Assembly (NCBI RefSeq): GCF_043641925.1
Contig: NZ_JBHZRU010000021.1
Coordinates: 4,879 to 68,878 of the forward strand
Source of the DNA: Paenisporosarcina quisquiliarum_A
GTDB taxonomy: Bacteria > Bacillota > Bacilli > Bacillales_A > Planococcaceae
Reading direction: 5' to 3'
Length of the DNA: 64,000 nt
In this document: one piece after another, positions 44,256 through 51,130 of the stretch
Layout of the letters: every line of letters starts with the position of its first letter
Position numbering within the stretch: position 1 is the first letter of the stretch
Program-made: the position numbers and the translations under genes
Notes under the pieces: generated by a model
The model's database searches: none
What the model was told of the DNA's origin: nothing
The model's input: the letters and a program-made list of their open reading frames with translations, nothing else

Positions 44256-44914
44256 TTCACAGTTCGCTCCTTTTCTATCTCATCACTCAAACGTTTAACT
44301 TCATCTCTTAATACACTAATTTTATGTTCCAACATATCGCATTTATCAGCAACCGGATCCGGTAAATCTTGATGATCCAAATTGCGTTTCACTTTTACGC
44401 CATCTTGAACGACGACTGTACCTGGAATCCCTACGACCGTTGCGTTAGGTGGTACGTCTTTTAAAACAACGGAACCCGCGCCAACCTTACTATTTTCACC
44501 AATTGTGATGGACCCTAACACTTTTGCCCCGGTTGCCACCAAAACATTATCATGCAATGTCGGATGACGTTTCCCTCTTTCTTTACCTGTCCCACCTAGT
44601 GTGACACCTTGGAAAATAGTGACATTATTTCCGATTTCACATGTTTCTCCAATGACAATCCCCATCCCATGGTCAATGAAGAAGCGACGACCGATTTTCG
44701 CACCAGGATGGATTTCAATCCCAGTGAAAAAGCGGCTCACTTGAGAAACGACCCGTGCTAAGAAAAACAATTTACGCTTAAATAGCGCATGCGCCACACG
44801 ATGTGACCAGATGGCGTGGAGTCCAGCATAGGTTAATACCACTTCCACGACACGTCTTGCTGCGGGATCTTGTTCAAACACAACTTCTATATCTTCTTTC
44901 ATGCGCGAAAACAT
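44252..44914 (-). CDS. cysE: Serine O-acetyltransferase
   Basis: 220 aa from the ATG at 44914 (MFSRMKEDIEVVFEQDPAARRVVEVVLTYAGLHAIWSHRVAHALF), with AGGAGG upstream; a longer frame is unsupported. The left-handed beta-helix hexapeptide repeats include EIHPGAKIGRRFFIDHGMGIVIGETCEIG and VTIFQGVTLGGTGKE. It makes O-acetylserine for cysteine synthesis. It shares T-box control with cysS; a phased repeat array sits in its 5' leader. Confidence 0.96.
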   Translation of the reverse strand: MFSRMKEDIEVVFEQDPAARRVVEVVLTYAGLHAIWSHRVAHALFKRKLFFLARVVSQVSRFFTGIEIHPGAKIGRRFFIDHGMGIVIGETCEIGNNVTIFQGVTLGGTGKERGKRHPTLHDNVLVATGAKVLGSITIGENSKVGAGSVVLKDVPPNATVVGIPGTVVVQDGVKVKRNLDHQDLPDPVADKCDMLEHKISVLRDEVKRLSDEIEKERTVK

Positions 44915-44967
44915 AACGCTTTCCTCCTTTGTCTCATTTCGACTTTCTATTTTTGCTTGCAAAAAAG

Positions 44968-45085
44968 TTTATCGCTCAAATCTGCCTGTTTATCAATCAA
45001 ACTGGCGTTTTATCAATCAAACTGAGGATTTATCAATCAAAATCACACATTTATCAATCAAACCCATCTCATAACCAAGTTAACT
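44968..45085. repeat. Phased array B (core TTTATCAATCAAA x5 plus palindrome) in the cysE leader
   Basis: Cores start at 44968 (variant TTTATCGCTCAAA), 44989, 45009, 45029 and 45050, steps 21-20-20-21. The tail CTCATAACCAAGTTAACT ends at 45085; AGTTAACT starts 28 bases after the last core start. It lies between the T-box terminator and cysE, so it is transcribed whenever the T-box reads through. Confidence 0.92.
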
Positions 45086-45114
45086 ACGTATAAGCAAAAC
45101 TTTTTTTATTCCAA

Positions 45115-45387
45115 TAAAAAAGCGTCCCTGTCAAATGAATGACAGAGACGCTGTATAGGCGTGGTTCCACTCTGATTGAAAGGATAAAAAGCAATCCTTC
45201 CCGCTTGGCATCTGTAACGTAGATGAATCGGCTCGCTTACTAATTGTTTCAGCTGAGCGCTCAGAGGTGCATTTCCATAGTGCCTAGGCTCAGACCACTT
45301 TCAGCCGGTGGTGGTCCTCTCTAAAGAGCTTGCCTCATGTACTTCTCCTCATCAAAGCTTTCTTGATGTATGCAGTTAAAAGATAGC
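45115..45387 (-). ncRNA. Cysteine T-box riboswitch of cysE-cysS
   Basis: The T-box core GTGGAACCACGCC lies at 45159-45171. It is followed on the minus strand by a strong terminator (GCGTCTCTGTCA/TGACAGGGACGC then six Ts, 45115-45151). Stem I is upstream, and the specifier codon is most likely TGC (Cys, 45269-45271) followed by ACC. Uncharged tRNA-Cys would pair with it and stabilise the antiterminator, raising cysES. Confidence 0.92.
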
Positions 45388-45390
45388 TTC

Positions 45391-45419
45391 ATTTTCACAC
45401 CATCATGACGGAATGTCAA
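45391..45419 (-). promoter_or_regulatory. SigA promoter of the cysES T-box
   Basis: Minus-strand -35 TTGACA, 17-bp spacer and -10 GAAAAT preceded by TGT, 2 bases below the gltX stop. Confidence 0.7.
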
Positions 45420-45421
45420 AC

Positions 45422-46885
45422 TTATTGTTTCGCGTACTTCTCAACGCGCGCAATTACTTTTTCTTTCCCGATTAACGCGATCGCATTAGGCAATTCAGGA
45501 CCATGTGTTTGACCAGTCGTCACAACACGAATTGGCATAAACAAGTTCTTCCCTTTATGTCCTGTTTCTTTTTGAACCGCTTTAATTGCCGCTTTAATGG
45601 CGTCTGGTTCTAGTACGTCCATTTGCTCTAGTTGCACTTTAAATGCAGCCATCACTTCCGGCACTTGCTCTCCAGATAAAACTTCAGTCGCTTCTTCATC
45701 ATATGCAAGTTCATCTTTAAAGAATAGGTCAGTTAGTTCCGTAATTTCTGCACCGAAGCTCATTTGCTCGTGGTACAACGCAATGACATCTGTTGCCCAT
45801 TGCTTCTCTTCAGCTGACAATGTTTCAGGTAAACGATCAGCTTTCTGAAGATGCGGTAACGCTAATTCCACTACTTCTTCTAAAGACATTTGCTTCACAT
45901 ACTGATTGTTCATCCACGTTAATTTTTGTTTATCAAACATTGATGGAGATTTTGACAAACGATTAACATCAAACATGCGAATGAAATCTTCTTTCGAGAA
46001 AATTTCGTCTTCACCTTCAGGAGACCATCCAAGTAAAGCAAAGAAGTTAAACATCGCTTCAGGAATGTATCCTAAATCTTTATATTGAGCCACGAATTGA
46101 ATGATTGACTCATCACGTTTTGAAAGTTTTTTACGATTTTCATTAATGATCAACGTCATGTGACCATATTTAGGCGCTTCCCAACCAAATGATTGGAACA
46201 CCATGATTTGTTTTGGCGTATTCGATAAATGCTCTTCTCCACGGAAAACATGAGAAATTTTCATGAAGTAATCATCTAAAACGACTGCATAATTGTAAGT
46301 TGGGATGCCGTTCGCTTTCACTAATACCCAATCACCTACGTCTTTTGATTCAAACGTGACAGGTCCACGAACTAAATCTTTGAACGTGTACGTCACATCC
46401 GCAGGAACACGCATACGAATTGTATAAGTAAGACCAGCAGCTTCTTTCTCTGCTACTTCTTCTTTCGTAAGGTTACGACAAGTCCCTTTGTACATAGGCG
46501 CAGCAACGCCTTTCGCCTTTTGAGCTTCGCGTTCAGCTTCTAACTCATCTGTTGAACAGAAACATTTATAAGCATGACCGTTCTCAAGCATTTCTTCAGC
46601 ATGTTTTTGATAAATATCAAGACGCTCCATTTGACGGTATGGCGCATAAGGGCCACCAATATCAACGGACTCATCATAGTCAATGCCAAGCCATTTTAAG
46701 TTCTCCAGTTGCGAAAGTTCTCCACCTTCGATATTACGTTCGATATCAGTATCTTCAATACGAACGATGAATTTCCCACCGTGATGGCGGGCAAATAAAT
46801 AGTTAAATAAAGCAGTACGAGCTCCACCAATATGTAAGTTTCCTGTTGGACTCGGTGCGTAACGTACGCGAACTTCTTGTGTCAT
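45422..46885 (-). CDS. gltX: Glutamyl-tRNA synthetase
   Basis: 487 aa class I synthetase: MTQEVRVRYAPSPTGNLHIGGARTALFNYLFARHHGG, with the HIGH-type PSPTGNLHIG and the KMSKS-type NRKKLSKRDESI. In Bacillales it charges both tRNA-Glu and tRNA-Gln, the latter corrected by GatCAB. It lies between ispF and cysE. Confidence 0.98.
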   Translation of the reverse strand: MTQEVRVRYAPSPTGNLHIGGARTALFNYLFARHHGGKFIVRIEDTDIERNIEGGELSQLENLKWLGIDYDESVDIGGPYAPYRQMERLDIYQKHAEEMLENGHAYKCFCSTDELEAEREAQKAKGVAAPMYKGTCRNLTKEEVAEKEAAGLTYTIRMRVPADVTYTFKDLVRGPVTFESKDVGDWVLVKANGIPTYNYAVVLDDYFMKISHVFRGEEHLSNTPKQIMVFQSFGWEAPKYGHMTLIINENRKKLSKRDESIIQFVAQYKDLGYIPEAMFNFFALLGWSPEGEDEIFSKEDFIRMFDVNRLSKSPSMFDKQKLTWMNNQYVKQMSLEEVVELALPHLQKADRLPETLSAEEKQWATDVIALYHEQMSFGAEITELTDLFFKDELAYDEEATEVLSGEQVPEVMAAFKVQLEQMDVLEPDAIKAAIKAVQKETGHKGKNLFMPIRVVTTGQTHGPELPNAIALIGKEKVIARVEKYAKQ

Positions 46886-46940
46886 GTGTGTTTCCTCCTC
46901 GAATACGTGCTAAACTTTGTTCATTTTAACACGTTGAACC

Positions 46941-47417
46941 TTAGTTTTGTATGAGCAATATCGTAGCTTGTGCCGCGATGCCTTCTCCACGCCCTGTAAA
47001 ACCTAGTTTTTCAGTTGTCGTAGCTTTGACATTTACTTGAGATGGATCTGCATTTAGCAACTCCGCAATGCGATCACGCATTTGATTAATATAAGGTGCC
47101 ATTTTAGGCGCTTGTGCAATGATCGTGCAATCCACATTCCCTAGTTTGTAGCCTTTTCCTTCGACGATTTTCCAAATGTACGAAAGTAATTTTGCCGAAT
47201 CAGCATCCTTAAATTCCGGATCTGTATCTGGGAAATGACGTCCGATATCCCCTTCACCAATAGCTCCTAGTGCAGCATCTGTTACTGTATGTAATAAAAC
47301 ATCGGCATCTGAGTGACCAATTAACCCTTTTTCATAAGGAATCGTAACGCCACCTAAAATAAGTGGTCGATTTTTCGCAAATTCATGAACATCAAACCCT
47401 TGTCCAACTCGAAACAT
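46941..47417 (-). CDS. ispF: 2-C-methyl-D-erythritol 2,4-cyclodiphosphate synthase
   Basis: 158 aa: MFRVGQGFDVHEFAKNRPLILGGVTIPYEKGLIGHSDADVLLHTV. The metal ligands are Asp9, His11 and His43. It is step 5 of the non-mevalonate isoprenoid route. It follows ispD directly; the two supply IPP/DMAPP for quinones and undecaprenol. Confidence 0.96.
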   Translation of the reverse strand: MFRVGQGFDVHEFAKNRPLILGGVTIPYEKGLIGHSDADVLLHTVTDAALGAIGEGDIGRHFPDTDPEFKDADSAKLLSYIWKIVEGKGYKLGNVDCTIIAQAPKMAPYINQMRDRIAELLNADPSQVNVKATTTEKLGFTGRGEGIAAQATILLIQN

Positions 47418-48110
47418 TTAGTTTTCCTCCTGTTGTCTTTTTTGTAAAATCACTTCTCCAATAAGAAGATCTTCTTGTGTCGTCATTTTCACATTATCAT
47501 ATGTACTTTCAACGATATGGACAGGCAGCCCCATGCGTTCAACGAGCATCGACTCATCTGTACCTAAAAAGTCATCTTGCAATGCCTTCTCTTCCGCATT
47601 AGCTAAAATCTCATATTGAAAAGCTTGCGGGGTTTGAATAATCCATAATTGTTCACGGTCAACCGTCTCTTCAATCTGACCGGCTTTCACTTTTTTAATC
47701 GTATCTTTTACTTTCACACCAGCAATCGCTGCACCAGCTACACTTGCTTTATTCACAAGAGAGGTAATGACTGTTGGTTCAATAAAAGGCCGAGCCGCAT
47801 CATGCACCAAAATGAGGGGAGCTCCCTTCGCAGCTTTCACGCAAGCATATACACTATGCTGTCGTTCCGATCCGCCATCCGTCATTCCTTTTATTTTGGT
47901 AATTTGAAATTGCTCAAGCATTTGTGTGATGATTTCACGTTCTTCTGGTTTTACTGCCAGCCAAATAGCGGTACAGCTCGGATCTTTTTCAAACACGCGA
48001 AGTGTATGAATCAGTATGGGTACATCACGCAAAGTTAAAAACAACTTATTTTGCCCTGCTCCCATTCTTTTCCCGCTTCCAGCAGCAGGTAATGCGACCG
48101 CGTATTCCAT
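47418..48110 (-). CDS. ispD: 2-C-methyl-D-erythritol 4-phosphate cytidylyltransferase
   Basis: 230 aa from the ATG at 48110 (MEYAVALPAAGSGKRMGAGQNKLFLTLRDVPILIHT), with GGGGTGA upstream; the longer frame is rejected. The CTP-binding loop is PAAGSGKRMG, and LVHDAARPFIEPTVI is present. It adds CMP to MEP in the non-mevalonate pathway. It lies next to ispF and after yacL. Confidence 0.95.
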   Translation of the reverse strand: MEYAVALPAAGSGKRMGAGQNKLFLTLRDVPILIHTLRVFEKDPSCTAIWLAVKPEEREIITQMLEQFQITKIKGMTDGGSERQHSVYACVKAAKGAPLILVHDAARPFIEPTVITSLVNKASVAGAAIAGVKVKDTIKKVKAGQIEETVDREQLWIIQTPQAFQYEILANAEEKALQDDFLGTDESMLVERMGLPVHIVESTYDNVKMTTQEDLLIGEVILQKRQQEEN

Positions 48111-48128
48111 CCTGTCACCCCATATCAT

Positions 48129-48188
48129 GGAAAAGGAGGCTGTCTCCATCGCCATCAATCTCCGGCGGGTGAAGTCAGCCTCGTTTCC
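48129..48188 (-). other. Long inverted repeat between yacL and ispD
   Basis: GGAAA.GAGGCTG pairs with CAGCCTC.TTTCC around a central CGCC/GGCG stem. It may be a weak terminator or an mRNA structure limiting read-through into ispD. Confidence 0.5.
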
Positions 48189-48191
48189 TGT

Positions 48192-49268
48192 TTACTTCTT
48201 CTTCGCAAAAATCATTCGTCCAGCTGATGTTTGTAGCACACTTGTGACGACAACATCAATCGCCTGACCAATATATGATTTTCCGTCCTCAACCACAATC
48301 ATCGTACCGTCATCTAAGTAAGCAACCCCTTGGTTCTGTTCCTTACCATCTTTAATAACGACGATATGCATATCTTCACCCGGAATAACGACCGGTTTCA
48401 CAGCGTTTGCCAAATCATTAATATTTAACACGGGCACTTGATGAAGATCACAGACTTTATTCAAATTGAAATCGTTTGTCACGACGACCCCGCCCATCTT
48501 TTTAGCAAGGCGAACCAATTTCAAATCGACTTCTTGAATATCATCAAAATCTTCTTCTGTAATTAATACAGCAGATGCACGCTCATTTTGAAGCACTTTT
48601 AACACATCAAGACCACGGCGACCTCGAGTTCGTTTCAACGTATCCGAAGAATCCGCAATATGTTGAAGTTCCGTCAAAACAAATTGCGGAACGACCAGCA
48701 CTCCTTCAATAAAACCTGTTGCGGAAATATCCGTAATACGCCCATCAATAATGACGCTCGTATCAAGCAACTTATAAGAAGCTTGCTGAAGGTCTTGAGA
48801 AGAATCGTCCCCTTTTTTCTTAGGCGTTTGCGTTTTACTAGAAGCGATCATTTGCATCATTTCATCACGCTTTTTGAAACCAACTTGGAAACCAAGATAC
48901 CCCAAAACAATCGTCAACAATACAGGCAACACCGATGAAATAAACGGTAACTCAATCGCGTCGACAGCGAAATTCAATAAGAACGCCACACTCAATCCGA
49001 TAATTAAGCCAAGCGTCCCAAACAGTAAATCAGCAATTGGCGCCCCTAACAAACGTTCTTCCATCCACTTCATAAACTCGATTAAATGATCCGTCAACAA
49101 CAACGCTAATACATACAGTATAACGGCCCCTATAAGCACTGATACATAAGGATTGTCTAGCCACGGGTTAGAAGATAAATTAATAAGTTCGTATAATTGC
49201 GGTAATAAAAGTAACCCGAGTGTACCACCAATCAAAATAAATGTAATTTGAATAATCCACTTTAACAA
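48192..49268 (-). CDS. yacL: PIN/TRAM-domain membrane protein YacL
   Basis: 358 aa from the TTG at 49268 (MLKWIIQITFILIGGTLGLLLLPQLYEL), with AGGAGG 8 bases upstream. About four transmembrane helices are followed by a PIN nuclease-like domain (KLLDTSVIIDGRITDISATGFIEGVLVVPQFVLTELQ; VVTNDFNLNKV) and a C-terminal TRAM domain (KDGKEQNQGVAYLDDGTMIVVEDG). The role is unknown, possibly RNA-related. In Bacillus the order is radA-disA-yacL; here disA is absent and repeat array C is in its place. Confidence 0.93.
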   Translation of the reverse strand: MLKWIIQITFILIGGTLGLLLLPQLYELINLSSNPWLDNPYVSVLIGAVILYVLALLLTDHLIEFMKWMEERLLGAPIADLLFGTLGLIIGLSVAFLLNFAVDAIELPFISSVLPVLLTIVLGYLGFQVGFKKRDEMMQMIASSKTQTPKKKGDDSSQDLQQASYKLLDTSVIIDGRITDISATGFIEGVLVVPQFVLTELQHIADSSDTLKRTRGRRGLDVLKVLQNERASAVLITEEDFDDIQEVDLKLVRLAKKMGGVVVTNDFNLNKVCDLHQVPVLNINDLANAVKPVVIPGEDMHIVVIKDGKEQNQGVAYLDDGTMIVVEDGKSYIGQAIDVVVTSVLQTSAGRMIFAKKK

Positions 49269-49398
49269 TAAGCCCACCTCCTGATTTTGATTATACACGT
49301 TTTCATCTGGAAACACCTTTTTGACGCGGTCGCAGTATGTAAAGTTGCATCGAAAGTTTTAGAGGATGAGGGTGAGGGTGGTTGGGGACGCCCCTGGA

Positions 49399-49498
49399 TT
49401 TACTCGTCAACTTTGATGATTTACTCGTCACTTTTATACTTTTACTCGTCAACTTTCCACTTTTACTCGTCAAACCCGTCCCACAAGCCTAGTTTACT
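49399..49498. repeat. Phased array C (core TTTACTCGTCAAC x4 plus tail)
   Basis: Cores start at 49399, 49420, 49441 and 49462 (exactly 21 bp each). The tail CCACAAGCCTAGTTTACT follows, its AGTTTACT starting 29 bases after the last core. It is the first copy of a 151-bp tandem duplication. Confidence 0.92.
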
Positions 49499-49549
49499 TG
49501 CTCGTGAGACATGTAATTTCCAGGTAAACGAAGTGCCGTACGCCTGGGA

Positions 49550-49649
49550 TTTACTCGTCAACTTTGATGATTTACTCGTCACTTTTATACTTTTACTCGT
49601 CAACTTTCCACTTTTACTCGTCAAACCCGTCCCACAAGCCTAGTTTACT
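49550..49649. repeat. Phased array C' (tandem copy of array C)
   Basis: Cores start at 49550, 49571, 49592 and 49613, again 21 bp apart, and AGTTTACT at 49642 is 29 bases after the last core. It is nearly identical to array C, offset by 151 bp, so the duplication is recent. Confidence 0.92.
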
Positions 49650-49672
49650 TGCTCATGAAACATGTAATACCC

Positions 49673-49718
49673 AAAAAGAAGCTTTCCCACTCCTTAAGAG
49701 TTTGGGAAAGCTTCTTTT
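49673..49718 (-). terminator. Terminator of the ctsR-clpC-radA operon, overlapping the radA stop
   Basis: A 15-bp stem (AAAGAAGCTTTCCCA with TGGGAAAGCTTCTTT) has a 13-nt loop and a T-tract. The upstream arm is formed by the last codons of radA (KEAFPNS). Confidence 0.9.
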
Positions 49719-51070
49719 AATGCGTCGTTTACGGATTCAACACCAATAACTCGGATACCTTCTGGGAAATCCCAGCCTCCTAAATTAGATGCCGGAATAA
49801 TGGCTCTTTTAAAGCCAAGTTTTGCTGCTTCTTGCACGCGTTGTTCAACACGCGAAACGCGACGAACTTCTCCCGTCAAACCAACTTCGCCAATAAAACA
49901 ATCGTGCGCACTTACCGCTACGTCTTTATAACTCGACACAATGGTCGTCAAGACAGCTAGGTCAATCGCTGGCTCGTCTAATTTTACGCCACCAGCTACT
50001 TTAATGTAGGCATCTTGTGTTTGCAGGAGCATGCCCATACGTTTTTCTAAAACAGCCATTAATAATTGCACTCGGTTTTGATCAAGCCCGCTTGCCATCC
50101 GTTTTGGATAATTAAAGCTAGTTGGGGTAACCAACGCTTGAATCTCAACTAGAATTGGACGTGTTCCCTCCATGGAAGCAACAACTGTTGATCCCGCAGC
50201 TCCTTGCGAGCGTTCTTGTAAAAACAATTCAGATGGATTCAGTACTTCTTTTAAGCCGCCTTGTAACATTTCAAAGATCGCAATCTCGTTAGTTGAACCA
50301 AATCTATTTTTCTGCGAGCGCAAAATACGGTATGTATGATGGCGTTCGCCTTCAAAATACAGCACCGTGTCTACCATATGCTCAAGCAACCTTGGTCCAG
50401 CAATTTGTCCTTCTTTCGTTACGTGGCCAACTAAGAAAATCGCAATATTTTTCGTTTTCGCGATGCGCATTAATTCAGCCGTACATTCTCGAACTTGAGA
50501 TACACTACCTGGAGCTGAAGTTACTTCTGGGTGATGCACCGTTTGAATGGAATCGATAATGACAAATTTAGGCTCGACGCTATCAATGGCTTCATTCACC
50601 AACTCTAAATTCGTTTCGGAATAAATATAAAGTTCAGAAGAGGTTACGCCTAATCGTTCTGCACGCAATTTCGTTTGACGGACTGATTCTTCACCAGACA
50701 TGTATAGGACACGCTGGCCTTTATTCGCCAGTAACGCAGATACTTGTAGCAATAAAGTCGATTTCCCGATGCCGGGATCTCCCCCGATTAAGACAAGTGA
50801 ACCTGGCACAATTCCGCCGCCAAGTACACGGTTCAACTCGTTTAAATCTGTGTCAACTCGTGGTTCTTCTGCAATTTCAATCGCTGTAATCGGTGTGGCT
50901 TTTTGTGCGGTACTTTCAGAGTGTTGGAATGTACGACGCGGGCCTTTGGTAACTACTTCAATCTCTTCCACCATGGTGTTCCATTCACCACAACCAGGGC
51001 AACGTCCCATCCATTTCGCCGACTCATATCCACATGAATTACACATAAATTTCGTTTTACGTTTTGCCAT
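49694..51070 (-). CDS. radA: DNA repair protein RadA (Sms)
   Basis: 458 aa. The N-terminal zinc finger is Cys10, Cys13, Cys24 and Cys27. Walker A is GGDPGIGKST (96-105), the RadA-specific KNRFG motif is in SQKNRFGSTNE, and a Lon-type C-terminal domain is present (VAGGVKLDEPAIDLAVL). It is a DnaB-like helicase that helps recombination and branch migration. It follows clpC after a terminator hairpin; disA, usually next, is missing. Confidence 0.96.
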   Translation of the reverse strand: MAKRKTKFMCNSCGYESAKWMGRCPGCGEWNTMVEEIEVVTKGPRRTFQHSESTAQKATPITAIEIAEEPRVDTDLNELNRVLGGGIVPGSLVLIGGDPGIGKSTLLLQVSALLANKGQRVLYMSGEESVRQTKLRAERLGVTSSELYIYSETNLELVNEAIDSVEPKFVIIDSIQTVHHPEVTSAPGSVSQVRECTAELMRIAKTKNIAIFLVGHVTKEGQIAGPRLLEHMVDTVLYFEGERHHTYRILRSQKNRFGSTNEIAIFEMLQGGLKEVLNPSELFLQERSQGAAGSTVVASMEGTRPILVEIQALVTPTSFNYPKRMASGLDQNRVQLLMAVLEKRMGMLLQTQDAYIKVAGGVKLDEPAIDLAVLTTIVSSYKDVAVSAHDCFIGEVGLTGEVRRVSRVEQRVQEAAKLGFKRAIIPASNLGGWDFPEGIRVIGVESVNDALKEAFPNS

Positions 51071-51085
51071 AGTTCCTCCTATGTA

Positions 51086-51122
51086 GAAAAAAGAGCATCC
51101 CGAACAGCTTGCCGGAATGCTC
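51086..51122 (-). terminator. Terminator between clpC and radA
   Basis: The stem GAGCATTCCGG/CGGGATGCTC with a 9-nt loop ends in six Ts on the minus strand. It would give radA lower expression than clpC unless read through. Confidence 0.85.
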
Positions 51123-51130
51123 CTATTGAT

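Noticed and set aside
44968..45085. Reading the arrays as coding repeats (LIDK or LTSK on the minus strand)
   Set aside because: The 20-bp steps shift the frame, stops occur between units, and there is no start codon or ribosome site.
49287..49643. 118-codon plus-strand frame through arrays C and C' with repeated YSS/LLVNF motifs
   Set aside because: It is a by-product of the 21-bp repeats; it has no ribosome site and no homology, and the same frame is broken in arrays A and B, where steps are 20-21.
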